Positions 37,030 through 46,155 of a stretch of 64,000 bases of DNA are shown in pieces (position 1 is the stretch's first letter; each line of letters opens with the position of its first letter). A program made the position numbers and the translations under genes. The notes beneath the pieces are model-generated. The model made no database searches, had not been told where the DNA came from, and saw only the letters and a program-made list of their open reading frames with translations. The stretch is from Hyphomicrobium_A sp963724945 (lineage in GTDB: Bacteria; Pseudomonadota; Alphaproteobacteria; Rhizobiales; Hyphomicrobiaceae), in NCBI GenBank assembly GCA_963724945.1, contig CAVRWL010000003.1:682001-746000 (forward strand), written 5' to 3'.

Positions 37030-37067
37030 CCACCGTCCGCATCCTCCCCTCCTTCCAAGAACTCTAA
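37030..37067 (+). repeat. Dispersed 38-base C-rich repeat, copy A
   Basis: It lies 13 bases after the stop of the zinc-ribbon gene. It matches copy B (37935-37972) at 35 of 38 positions, same orientation. It starts CCACCGTCCGCATCCTCCCC and ends CAAGAACTCTAA. The sequence is C-rich and G-poor, so a Rho-loading or 3'-end role is possible. Partial copies are at 39198-39233 and 52841-52867. Confidence 0.75.
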
Positions 37068-37202
37068 TCATCCCGCCCCATGGCGAACGCCAAGCCTCCA
37101 TGCGTGCGAGACGCGCCTCCGCGAGGCGTTGACATCCATCAAGGCGCCAAAGCTCTCCCATCGGTATGCTTCCGTTTTCGTGACCCCGAGGAGCCTCAAT
37201 CC

Positions 37203-37931
37203 ATGGCTGAGTTCAAAGAGTACGTGGCGTGGGACGCCCCGACGCGCTTGTTCCATTGGATTAACGCGCTCGCCGTCATTGGCCTCCTTGTGACGGGGCT
37301 TGACATCCTCCTCGATGACGTCTTCCACCATGCCGCAAGTGGCAAGGTGATGCTCAAGGACGTTCACGTGTCCTTCGGCTATGTCATGGTGGTCAATCTG
37401 CTGTGGCGGTTCATCTGGGCTTTCTTCGGAAACCGATATGCCCGCTGGCGCGCCATTGTGCCGGGCGGCCCTGGCTACCTGACGGCGCTGCGCGCCTATA
37501 CGGCCTCGTTCCTGACGGGCGAGCCGCAACAGTATGTAGGTCACAATCCGCTGGCTCGCGTCGCCGTTGCCTTACTCTTCTTCCTCCTGCTGATGCAGGC
37601 GGTGACCGGCCTCGTGCTCGCGGGAACCGACCTCTATTGGCCTCCCTTCGGCCAATGGTTCGCGGCCTGGGTCGCCGCTCCTGGCGTTGACCCGGCATTG
37701 GTCGCGCCCGGTGCCACCGAATTGATCGACAAGAGTTCCTACGACGCGATGCGCGCCTTCCGTAGTCCCTTCGTCGAGGTGCATGAGCTGGGCTTCTACG
37801 CGCTGGCTGTTGTGATCGTTCTGCACATCGTCGCCGTTGTTGTCACGGAGCTTCGTGAAGGCGGCAGCATCACCTCGGCCATGTTCACCGGCCGCAAAAT
37901 TCTCTCGCGTCGCCCACCCGACGCGCCGTGA
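37203..37931 (+). CDS. Cytochrome b561-type diheme membrane protein
   Basis: 242 aa from the ATG at 37203 (MAEFKEYVAWDAPTRLFHWI), with GAGGAG upstream; 41 codons of the longer frame are dropped. The first heme histidine is in TRLFHWINALAVIGLLVTG. Further histidines are in KDVHVSFGYVMVVNLLWRF, EVHELGFYALAVVIVLHI. There are about four main membrane helices plus one in LARVAVALLFFLLLMQAVTG. Such proteins pass electrons between quinol and a periplasmic c-type cytochrome; no c-type cytochrome gene lies beside it. The gene sits exactly between two direct copies of the 38-base repeat. Confidence 0.88.
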   Translation: MAEFKEYVAWDAPTRLFHWINALAVIGLLVTGLDILLDDVFHHAASGKVMLKDVHVSFGYVMVVNLLWRFIWAFFGNRYARWRAIVPGGPGYLTALRAYTASFLTGEPQQYVGHNPLARVAVALLFFLLLMQAVTGLVLAGTDLYWPPFGQWFAAWVAAPGVDPALVAPGATELIDKSSYDAMRAFRSPFVEVHELGFYALAVVIVLHIVAVVVTELREGGSITSAMFTGRKILSRRPPDAP

Positions 37932-37934
37932 GTT

Positions 37935-37972
37935 CCACCGTCCGCATCCTCCCCAGCTTCCAAAAACTCTAA
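37935..37972 (+). repeat. Dispersed 38-base C-rich repeat, copy B
   Basis: It begins three bases after the stop of the cytochrome b gene. It differs from copy A at three positions. Both copies read TVRILPSFQ(E/K)L followed by TAA in one frame, although that frame is not shared with the upstream gene here. Confidence 0.75.
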
Positions 37973-38097
37973 ACGACGCTTGCCTCGCGATATTCAAAGA
38001 GCCGTTCAGGGCATCGCTTTCCCGACCAGCCCGGCAGTCAAACGGCCATAATCCAGGTGGTTGGCTGCGTTAGCTGTCGCAACCGAGGCTTGTCCCA

Positions 38098-38472
38098 ATG
38101 CGTAACTCGACGTTTCTAGCCGCCACAGTCCTCATTCTCATTGCTGGCGGAGCCGCAGCGCAGTCGCTTCGCTTCGACGAGCACGGGTTCTCATTTCGCT
38201 TCGGCCGCGATGACCCTCGCCGTGACGTTGTCGGCAAGCGGGCAGCCTGCGAGGTCTACGCGCGCATCGCAGTCGTCCAAGCCGACGCAAATCGGCGTTT
38301 CCATTGCGGCCTACAAGGCCCAGCTTGGACGGACGATCCGGCGCGGCACTTCCAGTGGTGCCGGTGGGTGCCACGGCACCGCATTGCCGAGGAACAGCGC
38401 AACCGATCTTTAGAATTGCAGCGCTGCTTCGAGAGGCTTGGCGATTTCGACGACGATCGCTTGGGACGCTGA
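38098..38472 (+). CDS. Secreted hypothetical protein, 124 aa
   Basis: ATG at 38098 begins a clean signal peptide (MRNSTFLAATVLILIAGGAA, cleaved after AAQS). The mature part has four cysteines spaced as two pairs (AACEVYARIAVVQADANRRF, HCGL ... WCRWVPRH ... RCFERL), which points to a disulfide-bonded periplasmic protein. EVYARIAVVQADANRRFHCG resembles other short Rhizobiales exported proteins of unknown function. Confidence 0.75.
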   Translation: MRNSTFLAATVLILIAGGAAAQSLRFDEHGFSFRFGRDDPRRDVVGKRAACEVYARIAVVQADANRRFHCGLQGPAWTDDPARHFQWCRWVPRHRIAEEQRNRSLELQRCFERLGDFDDDRLGR

Positions 38473-38675
38473 GAGACTTTCGGCTCCTCTCATTTTCCTC
38501 GCGCTTCGGTTTCAATCTGCAATGCCTTCGGCGGCATCACTGTGGCTCCTTCAGCATCGCCACGGACGTGAAGCGCGAATGAACCGACCATTCAGTGCGA
38601 GTTCACTGGCTGCAGGTGTGAATGCAGGCTCAGGCTGCAGCTGGCGCTGCAGCGGTGAACTGAGGAGTGCAATCA

Positions 38676-38978
38676 ATGAGAACGACGCTTCTCTCGCTAT
38701 GCGCGACCGCAGGACTGGCAATAGTGCTCACAGCGAAGGCAGCTGTGGCAGCTGGTCCCGTGCCAGGGCTGACTACAAGCGTAACTCCGCCTCTTTTGCA
38801 AAAGGTGGATTGGGACGGCCGCGACCGTGGTTGGAGGTGGCGCCATCGCGGGGATCGTGATGACTGGGGTTGGCGCCGCCGCTGGTGGTGGCACCACCAC
38901 CACGATCGCGATGATTGGCACCGGTATCGCGATAGGGACGATGGGCGCTGGCATCGCGATCGGCACGACTGGCGTTGA
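38676..38978 (+). CDS. Secreted His/Trp/Arg/Asp-rich protein, 100 aa
   Basis: ATG at 38676 with GAGGAG about ten bases upstream. A signal peptide (about 26 residues, ending AAVAAGP) precedes a low-complexity tail made almost only of W, H, R and D (RGWRWRHRGDRDDWGWRRRW and WWWHHHHDRDDWHRYRDRDD). The tail could bind metal ions or be disordered. A terminator follows at 39132-39158. Confidence 0.75.
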   Translation: MRTTLLSLCATAGLAIVLTAKAAVAAGPVPGLTTSVTPPLLQKVDWDGRDRGWRWRHRGDRDDWGWRRRWWWHHHHDRDDWHRYRDRDDGRWHRDRHDWR

Positions 38979-39131
38979 ACGGCATATCGTCTGGGCAGGT
39001 CCTTTCCCGCAAGGCGAGAACCAGCGGATTTACATGAATCACCATCGTCATCATCATTGCTGGTGGCGGCACGGCCATCGGCATTGCCGCTGGTGGTGGT
39101 GATCGCCTTCACGTTGGTTGACTGAAAAAGG

Positions 39132-39158
39132 AAGCCCGGCCTCGCGGCCGGGCTTTTC
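39132..39158 (+). terminator. Rho-independent terminator
   Basis: A 10-bp stem (39132-39141 AAGCCCGGCC with 39146-39155) with loop TCGC is followed by TTTTC. It lies 154 bases after the His/Trp-rich gene on the plus strand. Confidence 0.85.
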
Positions 39159-39197
39159 TGTTGAAGTGACAGAGGCGGCGCCTTCGAAACCAAATCG

Positions 39198-39233
39198 CCC
39201 CCCGTCCGCATCGTCCCCACCTCGAATGAACGC
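39198..39233 (+). repeat. Partial copy of the C-rich repeat
   Basis: The core CCGTCCGCATCGTCCCC matches copies A and B with one mismatch. The second half (CCTCGAATGAACGC) is diverged. Confidence 0.5.
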
Positions 39234-39308
39234 CTCCTTCGCTACGACGCGTCACTGAAACCAATCGAGAAGAAGCTGCAACTCCGGCGCCTCCGCATGA
39301 CCGGTAAC

Positions 39309-39473
39309 CTAGCCTGAACGGGGCGCCTCGATCCGCCTGTCGCTTTCCGCCGACTGCCTGACAGTAACTTCAAGTTCATCGAACAATTTCAGGACAGCAT
39401 CCACGGCCAACGCCACGGCCAACGGATCATCCTTCAGGCGAGCGTTACTGATGTGGCTCAGGAAATCATTCAT
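39309..39473 (-). CDS. Possible small protein, 54 aa
   Basis: The frame reads MNDFLSHISNARLKDDPLAV and ALAVDAVLKLFDELEVTVRQ to a TAG. It looks like two amphipathic helices and has a good protein composition. The same frame is open upstream (FSIYSRAQLRK before the ATG), so this may be the end of a larger lost gene. Function unknown. Confidence 0.4.
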   Translation of the reverse strand: MNDFLSHISNARLKDDPLAVALAVDAVLKLFDELEVTVRQSAESDRRIEAPRSG

Positions 39474-39527
39474 CTTGCGCAGCTGGGCTCTTGAATAAAT
39501 CGAGAAAGGTCCGAGGAAAGCTGGTTC

Positions 39528-39920
39528 ATGCTACGCTGGCATTACTCGCGTATGTCTCCGATTCCCCACATCGCGCGCGTCCCGCTCACGACGAAGCAGC
39601 CGGACGCGTGCCCATTCTGCGACAGCCACAACTTAACCCGCCGCGGCACGCGAAAGAAAAAGCTCGAGATTGTGCAGTTGTGGCGCTGCGCATCCTGCAA
39701 GCACACTTTCACGCCGGGGCCAGCCGCACTGCACAACAAGACGTATCCGCTGCGCACGATCCTCGGGGCGCTCACCGGCTACAACCTCGGCTACTCGCTT
39801 GACGAGACCGCTGCTGCGCGTCTCAAAAAGAAGACACACGGCGCCGTCTCGCCCTTCTCAAAGCAGGCGCAACGTCTGTGTGCTCGAATGACTGCTCGTG
39901 ACCCTAAGCGGACAGCATAA
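39528..39920 (+). pseudogene. Transposase-like zinc-ribbon fragment
   Basis: The N-terminal zinc ribbon is CPFCDSHNLTRRGTRKKKLE followed by WRCASCKHTFTPGP, as in IS1/IS1595-like and DDE-transposase N-termini. Then comes a helix-turn-helix-like segment (YPLRTILGALTGYNLGYSLD). The DDE catalytic domain is absent: the frame decays after LKKKTHGAVSPFSK. It marks transposon activity in the island. Confidence 0.65.
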
Positions 39921-39944
39921 AGCGAGGCGGATCCGCCTATCGCG

Positions 39945-42057
39945 CTAAATCCCAGCAGTAGTCGTGACGGAATTTGATTTGGCTTCACATGGGTCGGTTC
40001 GCAGGACATCGCAGGGGATTCCCCGCATCGCATTGCTGCCGGAGATCGCATCAAAGCATTCTCCATCCATGGCAGCGTTGTAGCTGACGGTCTCATCTGC
40101 ACTCCACCAGCCATATTGAGCCCAAACGGTAGCTGCCGAGAGTTTGGGGTTTATGAGGGCGCGGAAATGCACTTCGCCAGTGGCGGTGCGTACAATGATC
40201 AAATTGCCAGACTCAATTCCACGGGTCATCGCAACGTCTGGAGCAAGTTCCGCCACAGGCTCTGGCTGACGCTTCCGCAGACCGTCGAGCTGCCGGAACT
40301 GACTGTGGCAATAGGCAACGGTCTTGCCGCACGTGAGCGTAAATGGCAGCGCAGAATCGAAGGCAGGTGGCTGCCAGATTGGCAGCCCATCCTCACCCAA
40401 GCGGGCTAGCGCCTCGGACCACAGCGTGATGGTGTGAAGCTGTCGCTCACTGCCAAGGTTAGGCGCAGCAAGGCCTCGACGCTGGCCGCGCAAGCTCGCC
40501 ACGTCTAGCCCGCTAGGGGCGAGAATGTGGGCAAGTCCAACTTCCTCGTCGCCATTGAAGAATGCATCGGAAAGTCCAAGGGCCCGAGCCAGGTCAAAAA
40601 CGATAGTGGTGTCGGAGCGCGCCTCCCCTGGTGATCGCACGACGGCCGGACGCAACTGCACGTGAGCCTCAGCGGCCTCATCCACGAGAAAGCCGGCTTG
40701 CAAGCCCTCGCGTTCCCAACATGAAGCCACGGGGAGCAGGAGGTCGGCCCAACGGGCGGAGGGGGTTTCGAACAACTCGCTCTGAACGAAGAAATCCAGT
40801 TTGGCCAGGGCCTCTTCCGAATAATGGGTAGCGGGTTTCGAAACGAGAAAATTGCCGCCAAAAGCTACCAACGCGCGGACGGGATAGGGTTGGCCCGAGA
40901 CGATGGTGCGGAACAGGTCGCGCGTCGTGATCCACCCCCTGGAAGGCGGCCCCAGAGGGCGCTCTTCAACACCAAGAGTTCGTTCACAGACGGCCGGTGT
41001 CACCTGATCGAACGCCGCGATATTGTTCAACCGAGGTTTGGCGAACCAGCGATTTCCTCCCGGCTGTCCCAGACTGCCGGTGAGGGCATATAGGAGGTTG
41101 ATGGCCCGCGTTGCAGCAGTGGCGTGTTCCTGCTGGCAGGTTCCTGCCCAGGTATAGAGAGAAACTGGTTTTGCCGCTGCAAGCAGTTTGGCAGTGCGGC
41201 GAAGCGAATCCTCCGGAATAGCCGTCACCGCGGCGACGCGTTCCGGAGGCCAGAGGGAAGCGTGCTCGGCCAGGCGCTCAAGCACGGTGCCCTGCCCATC
41301 TGGACAAGGAGAAAACGCATCGGAGTGTTTTCGTAGAAATTCAAGGTCGGCATCACCCTCACTTAGCAGCAGGTGTATGAGACCGAGGGCCAAGGCAGCA
41401 TCCGTACCGGGTTTGACCGCTAACCATAGGTCGGCGCCGTTGGCGAGCCCGCTCTTGCGCGGGTCAATGACGATAAGGTTCGCCCCGCGCCGCTGCGCGG
41501 CGCGGATCCGCTCGGCATGTGCTAGCCAGGTGGCGACCGGGTTGCATCCCCATAGGAGGATGGTGCGTGTCTGAGCGTAGTCCGGCATGCCGAGGCTGTT
41601 GCCCCAAGTGAGAGTGGGGCTGAAATCGCGGTGCCAATTGCAGTTTTCGGTGGCGAAAACGAGATTGGGGCTACCCCAAGTGTGCACGAGTTCGAAGTAT
41701 CCAGTCGAAACTGTCGGCGATGGCAGTGCCGCTTGGAGTTGTGACAGCAAAGGCCGTACCTTCCGGACCAGAGGCGGTCAGTCGCTCGCCGGTCAAATTT
41801 AAGGCTTCGTCCCAGCCAATGGATCGCCATCCAGGGTCACGGTCGCCTTTCGGCGTTGTGCGAAGAAGCGGGGTGGTCAGACGTCCCGGATGGGCTACCA
41901 ACTCCGGCGCCACTTTGGCTTTGATGCAAATGGCTCGGCCTGTTGGATGACTGTGATCGGCAGCCACGCGAACCAATTTTCCATCATCCACAGTAGCTAG
42001 ACACCCACAGCGGGAGATGCATAAAGCGCAGTAGGTAGATAAGATTTCACGTGCCAT
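39945..42057 (-). pseudogene. Molybdopterin oxidoreductase, frameshifted at a G-run
   Basis: Two frames make one protein of 703 aa. The first (42057 to 41671) has the N-terminal Fe-S motif CALCISRCGC...AICIKAK, consistent with a 4Fe-4S cluster, and ends DSFDWILRTRAHLG. The second begins at GSPNLVFATENCNWHRDFSP and carries WGCNPVATWLAHAERIRAAQ, VIDPRKSG, the molybdopterin core and the C-terminal dinucleotide domain (NLIIVRTATGEVHFRALINP). Removing one base of GGGG (41674-41677) joins them. The family covers formate dehydrogenase, nitrate reductase and thiosulfate reductase types, and the substrate here is unknown. No small subunit is adjacent. Confidence 0.85.
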
Positions 42058-42133
42058 AAGAGGACAATAGGCACTCCGTCACAACGAGGGAAGTATTCAA
42101 CAATCAAGGCTAGGCCGATTTAGGTTTGCGCCG

Positions 42134-43108
42134 TCAGAGCTGAGAAGGTTTGTCCGCTCCCAACAAATCCTCCGCTTCTCGCGCCATGCGCCGGAGCACA
42201 TTGCCTGCCGGCTCAATGGTCCCAATCATCCCCACAGCTTCGCCGATGAAGGTATTGCTGCCCTCAGGATCGCCCTCGAGCCACGCGAACTGGTATTTGT
42301 CTGCCTCCGCGTCAGCAACCGCGAGCAATTCGTCCTCTCGGCCATGCCACCGATCGGTAAATGCGTTCTTTAGCACGCGGGCGGTGTAGCGCTTCGGCCA
42401 GGCAAGCTTGCGCACAAGATCCATGACGCTGGATCTGATGGTGTCATCGCCGGTCGCCACCAAGGCCTGGGCCTGCATGCGAGGGCTAACCACAGCTTCC
42501 CGCGTTGCCCAAAAGCGCGAGCCAACAACCGCGCCGTCAGCGCCCAACATCAAAGCAGCTGCCAGGCCGCGGCCATCGGCAATGCCGCCTGCGGCGCAAA
42601 GCAGAGCCTTTGACCGTCTAGCCGAGATCAGATCGGCGACTTCGGGAACGAGCGTAAAGGTCGACCGGCGCTCGCCATGGCCGCCCGCCTCGGCCCCTTG
42701 GGCGACGATGACGTCCGCTCCGCAGCCGAGCGCGTGCTCGGCATCATGCCGCGTTTGGATTTGACATATGACGAGACTGCCGGCGTCCTTAATCGGTCCG
42801 ACGAAGCGCTGCGGATTGCCGAAGGACAGAAATATGGCACGCGGCTTGTGGGCCAGCGCCTGATCGAGCAGCTGAGGCTTGCGAGCCAGCGCCCATGTGA
42901 TGAAGCCGCAGCCCACTGGCACGCAACCGGCGGTGCGAAACTGTTCAGCGAGCCACTCGGCATCGCCATAACCGCCGCCGATGAGTCCCAATCCGCCGGC
43001 TTTGGAAACTGCTGCGGCGAGCCTTCCGCCAGCGGCGAAGGCCATCGGCGCGGAGATAATCGGATAAGTGATTTCTAGACGTCGGGTAAGTGCAGTTGCC
43101 AGATTCAT
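42134..43108 (-). CDS. Nitronate monooxygenase family (2-nitropropane dioxygenase) flavoprotein
   Basis: 324 aa, FMN-dependent TIM barrel that oxidises alkyl nitronates. It has YPIISAPMAFAAGGRLAAAV, GGLGLIGGGYGDAEWL, the QGAEAGGHGERRSTFTLVPE box with the catalytic histidine, and the phosphate-binding CAAGGIADGRGLAAALMLGA with DGAVVGSRFWATREA. It is adjacent to the molybdopterin oxidoreductase. A shared function is possible but not shown. Confidence 0.9.
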   Translation of the reverse strand: MNLATALTRRLEITYPIISAPMAFAAGGRLAAAVSKAGGLGLIGGGYGDAEWLAEQFRTAGCVPVGCGFITWALARKPQLLDQALAHKPRAIFLSFGNPQRFVGPIKDAGSLVICQIQTRHDAEHALGCGADVIVAQGAEAGGHGERRSTFTLVPEVADLISARRSKALLCAAGGIADGRGLAAALMLGADGAVVGSRFWATREAVVSPRMQAQALVATGDDTIRSSVMDLVRKLAWPKRYTARVLKNAFTDRWHGREDELLAVADAEADKYQFAWLEGDPEGSNTFIGEAVGMIGTIEPAGNVLRRMAREAEDLLGADKPSQL

Positions 43109-43242
43109 TCCGGTGACCTCCGTGAGCGCACACTTGTCATGCGTTGCTCCGCTGCGGTTGCCACGGGCTTATCCGAGGCCAGCACTCAGAAACATCGGCC
43201 CCGGCCCTCGGGCACATGGTTCTTGAGTACCGCAATCCGTGG

Positions 43243-43497
43243 TCATCGCTTTGGCAAGTGCCAATTCCGCAGCCCGAAGCTGATGGCGAAGGTCGTCAAG
43301 ATAACAGGATCGCGCTCACCGAGGCGCGCGGCATTCATCACGGCCCTTGCGAGATCGTCGCGCAGGCGTCTGTAAACTGTGTCATCGCGCGGTGAGGGGT
43401 CTAATCCGAGCTTTCGGCAGGCATCTTCGTAAGCTTGCTGGAAGATTGCAAGCTCACTTGAATCATACCTATCTGCATAGTCGCGGAAGGGAGACAT
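43243..43497 (-). CDS. Small hypothetical protein, 84 aa (has a broken relative at 53.8 kb)
   Basis: ATG at 43497. Acidic, helix-rich protein: SSELAIFQQAYEDACRKLGL, DDTVYRRLRDDLARAVMNAA and GERDPVILTTFAISFGLRNW, ending HLPKR. A related C-terminal fragment is at 53792-53944 (DDTHYRRLREDLLTAIMNAA), so this is a small gene family. I do not know the function. Confidence 0.7.
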   Translation of the reverse strand: MSPFRDYADRYDSSELAIFQQAYEDACRKLGLDPSPRDDTVYRRLRDDLARAVMNAARLGERDPVILTTFAISFGLRNWHLPKR

Positions 43498-43648
43498 CGA
43501 CGCGTATCCTGCGAGCAGTCACGACCACCGATATGCCACCTTTTGCCGGGCGCAATACGAAGATTTTCCGCGTTGCTTGTGCTGATCGGTCTCCTTCTCG
43601 CGGGAAACGTCGTGTTCTATGTCGAGGTGGTGGCAAGGAGAACCCGGC

Positions 43649-44116
43649 ATGCATGCCCGCGCAACGCGCAGAAAGCAAAAGACGGCCGTGCATGCCGGAA
43701 AGACGGTCGTGCATGCCGGAAGCGTGGATTACAGGACCCTGTCAGAATTCCGGTATGCGCTGCGCAAATTCCTGACATTCAGCGAATTGGCCGCCCGCAA
43801 AGCAGGTGTCAGTCCGCAGCAGCATCAGGCACTGCTTTCCATCAAGGGATCGGCAGACGGCGCCTTGAGCGTACAGGAGCTGTCGGAACGCTTGCTCGTT
43901 CGGCACAATTCCGCGGTCGAACTCGTCAACCGCCTCGTTCAGGGACGCCTCGCCGTGCGCAATGTGGATCCAAGCGACAGACGCCGCGTCAAGGTCAGCC
44001 TTACCGGCAAGTCGGAGCGGCTACTGCAGCGGCTCTCCGCTGCCCATGTCAAGGAGTTGCGGACAATCAGACCCGCGCTGCTCGACCTGCTGCTCCAACT
44101 CGATCGCCCGCGCTGA
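43649..44116 (+). CDS. MarR family transcriptional regulator
   Basis: 155 aa from the ATG at 43649, which follows AAGGAG by eight bases. The winged helix is clear: GVSPQQHQALLSIKGSADGA, LSVQELSERLLVRHNSAVELVNRL by position, and VDPSDRRRVKVSLTGKSERL. The N-terminus contains a tandem 21-base repeat (43681-43701 and 43702-43722) that encodes TAVHAGK/TVVHAGS. It precedes the chloride channel gene on the same strand and may regulate it. Confidence 0.88.
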   Translation: MHARATRRKQKTAVHAGKTVVHAGSVDYRTLSEFRYALRKFLTFSELAARKAGVSPQQHQALLSIKGSADGALSVQELSERLLVRHNSAVELVNRLVQGRLAVRNVDPSDRRRVKVSLTGKSERLLQRLSAAHVKELRTIRPALLDLLLQLDRPR

Positions 44117-44134
44117 TCGGTCCGTACAAACCAA

Positions 44135-44166
44135 ATATAATATGTCGCATCACGATATAATTGTCG
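44135..44166. promoter_or_regulatory. Direct repeat between marR and the ClC gene
   Basis: ATATAATATGTCG (44135-44147) is repeated as ATATAATTGTCG (44155-44166). The AT-rich element may be a promoter and regulator site for the ClC gene, which starts 55 bases downstream. Confidence 0.45.
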
Positions 44167-44220
44167 TTTGCCTTACGGAACGCTAGACCGGCCTACGCGA
44201 CAGGCAGGCCGGAGCTTCCG

Positions 44221-46065
44221 ATGCACGGGACGCACTCAACCACAGACGCGCGCGACAAACTCGGCGATTTCACTACGGATGGGCGGGTCGTGATCCTCGG
44301 CCTTATGGCGCTGCTGGTGGGAACGTTCGGTGCTTTCGCAGCTGGTCTGCTGATCCGCTTGATCTGGCTCGTCACCAACATCGCTTGGTTCGGAAAGGTA
44401 AGCGTTGCGAGCGTTACGCTCGCTACTGCGGCGCGGGGCCCGTGGATGGTCCTCATACCGGTTATCGGCGGCCTCCTGATCGGTCTGATGGCACGCTTCG
44501 GCTCTGAGAAGATTCGCGGTCACGGCATTCCCGAAGCGCTCGAGGCCATCCTGATCGGAGGCAGCCGAATTTCGCCGATGGTCGCCGTTCTGAAGCCGCT
44601 GTCTTCGGCTTTGTCGATTGGGACAGGCGGCCCCTTTGGCGCGGAGGGGCCGATCATCATGACCGGCGGCGCTTTCGGCTCGCTCTTTGCGCAATGCTTT
44701 CATTTGAGCGCGGCGGAACGCAAGACGCTCCTGGTCGCGGGATCGGTTGCCGGCATGACCGCAATCTTCGGCACGCCCATCGCGGCGGTCCTTCTCGCCG
44801 TCGAGTTGCTGCTGTTCGAGTGGAAGCCGCGCAGCCTCATTCCCGTATCCGCGGCAGCCGTGGTGGCAATGGCATGGAGGCCGCTGATGTTTCATTCCTG
44901 GCCTTTGTTCCCTTACGCCCGTGATCCGGCCCTCACGCCATCCATGCTCGCGATCTCTGCCGTTCTGGGCGTCGTATTCGGGCTGCAGTCCGGATTGTTG
45001 ACGACCCTCCTTTACAAGGCGGAAGATCTCTTTGAGCGACTGCCAATTCACTGGATGTGGTGGCCGGCGATTGGAGGCTTCATCGTTGGCATCGGTGGGC
45101 TCATCGAACCCCGAGCTCTCGGCGTCGGATACGATGTCATCGCCGATCTGCTCGCCGGCCACCTCGCGGTTGGTGCCGTACTGATGATCCTCATCGTCAA
45201 GGCAGTGATCTGGGTGGCGGCCTTGTCGTCTGGCACCTCCGGCGGCGTGCTCGCTCCCTTATTGATCCTGGGCGGGGCGCTCGGCTTCCTGTTGGGGCTT
45301 GCGCTCCCGGGCGATCCCGGATTCTGGGCACTCGTCGGGATGGCGGCGATGATGGGCGGCACCATGCGTGCACCGCTTACCGGCACTCTATTTGCTGTTG
45401 AGCTCACCGGCAATTTTGATGTCATGACGCCCGTGTTCGCGGCCACTCTCGTGGCTTACGGCGTAACTGTACTGCTCTTGAAGCGCTCCATTCTAACTGA
45501 GCGCCTTGCCCGCCGCGGGCAGCATGTCACGCGCGAGTACGCCTTTGATTCCTTCGAGCTGATGCTGGCCGGCGAGATTATGACGGCTCCGGTCGCTACG
45601 TTGCCGGCAACGATGCGCGTGGTCGACGCCGTCGACTTTTTCACATCCGCCGAGGACCGTCATCGCATGTATCCGATACTCGATGCCGAGGACGTTCTGG
45701 TCGGCGCCGTAACGCGCGCCGACGTGCTGCACTGGCAACGGGCAACGGCACCAAGCACCGAGACCCTTTTCGATATGGTGTCTGACAGGTCGCTGCCCGT
45801 TGCCTTTCCGGATGAGTCGGTTGGCGCTGTTGCCGACCGCATGGTTGCCGACGACCTCGGCAGAATACCAGTGATCGACCGAGCCACCCGGCGGCTTGTC
45901 GGTCTGATTGCGCGCAAAGATCTTCTGAAGGTTCGCGCCGCGGCCCTCGCACTTGAGTGCGATCGGAAGGCATTCTTTTTCCGCCGGGGTGTGCAGAAGC
46001 AAGATCGCCGGGAAACGAGACGGCCCGGATGGCGGTCCAAGACCTACATCCGGGCCAAGGGGTGA
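44221..46065 (+). CDS. ClC-family chloride channel/antiporter with CBS domains
   Basis: 614 aa from the ATG at 44221 (CCGGAG upstream). About ten membrane helices. Selectivity-filter signatures are GTGGPFGAEGPI, GSVAGMTAIFGTPIAAVLLAVE by position, and SGTSGGVLAPLLILGGALG. GPFGAEGP carries the glutamate that gates or couples protons. Two C-terminal CBS domains follow: IMTAPVATLPATMRVVDAVD and LFDMVSDRSLPVAFPDESVG. It exports or exchanges Cl- (or F-/NO3-) for protons. The anion cannot be told from sequence. Confidence 0.92.
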   Translation: MHGTHSTTDARDKLGDFTTDGRVVILGLMALLVGTFGAFAAGLLIRLIWLVTNIAWFGKVSVASVTLATAARGPWMVLIPVIGGLLIGLMARFGSEKIRGHGIPEALEAILIGGSRISPMVAVLKPLSSALSIGTGGPFGAEGPIIMTGGAFGSLFAQCFHLSAAERKTLLVAGSVAGMTAIFGTPIAAVLLAVELLLFEWKPRSLIPVSAAAVVAMAWRPLMFHSWPLFPYARDPALTPSMLAISAVLGVVFGLQSGLLTTLLYKAEDLFERLPIHWMWWPAIGGFIVGIGGLIEPRALGVGYDVIADLLAGHLAVGAVLMILIVKAVIWVAALSSGTSGGVLAPLLILGGALGFLLGLALPGDPGFWALVGMAAMMGGTMRAPLTGTLFAVELTGNFDVMTPVFAATLVAYGVTVLLLKRSILTERLARRGQHVTREYAFDSFELMLAGEIMTAPVATLPATMRVVDAVDFFTSAEDRHRMYPILDAEDVLVGAVTRADVLHWQRATAPSTETLFDMVSDRSLPVAFPDESVGAVADRMVADDLGRIPVIDRATRRLVGLIARKDLLKVRAAALALECDRKAFFFRRGVQKQDRRETRRPGWRSKTYIRAKG

Positions 46066-46114
46066 TGCTCATCATGGCCTGGTGAGCTATCACAGCCCTA
46101 AGACTACAGACGTT

Positions 46115-46155
46115 CTCGGGGTGCCCCGAGCGGGAAAGTGTATCGTGGTACGATA
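46115..46155. promoter_or_regulatory. Two small palindromes between the ClC and ECF sigma genes
   Basis: CTCGGGG/CCCCGAG (46115-46121, 46124-46130) forms a hairpin without a T-run. TATCGT-GGT-ACGATA (46141-46155) is a second, perfect inverted repeat. The second could be an operator for the sigma gene 104 bases downstream. Confidence 0.4.

Noticed and set aside
36270..37067. TGA read-through that would add residues ending TVRILPSFQEL to the zinc-ribbon protein
   Set aside because: The second copy of the same repeat lies in a different frame relative to its upstream gene, so the repeat is not a conserved protein extension.
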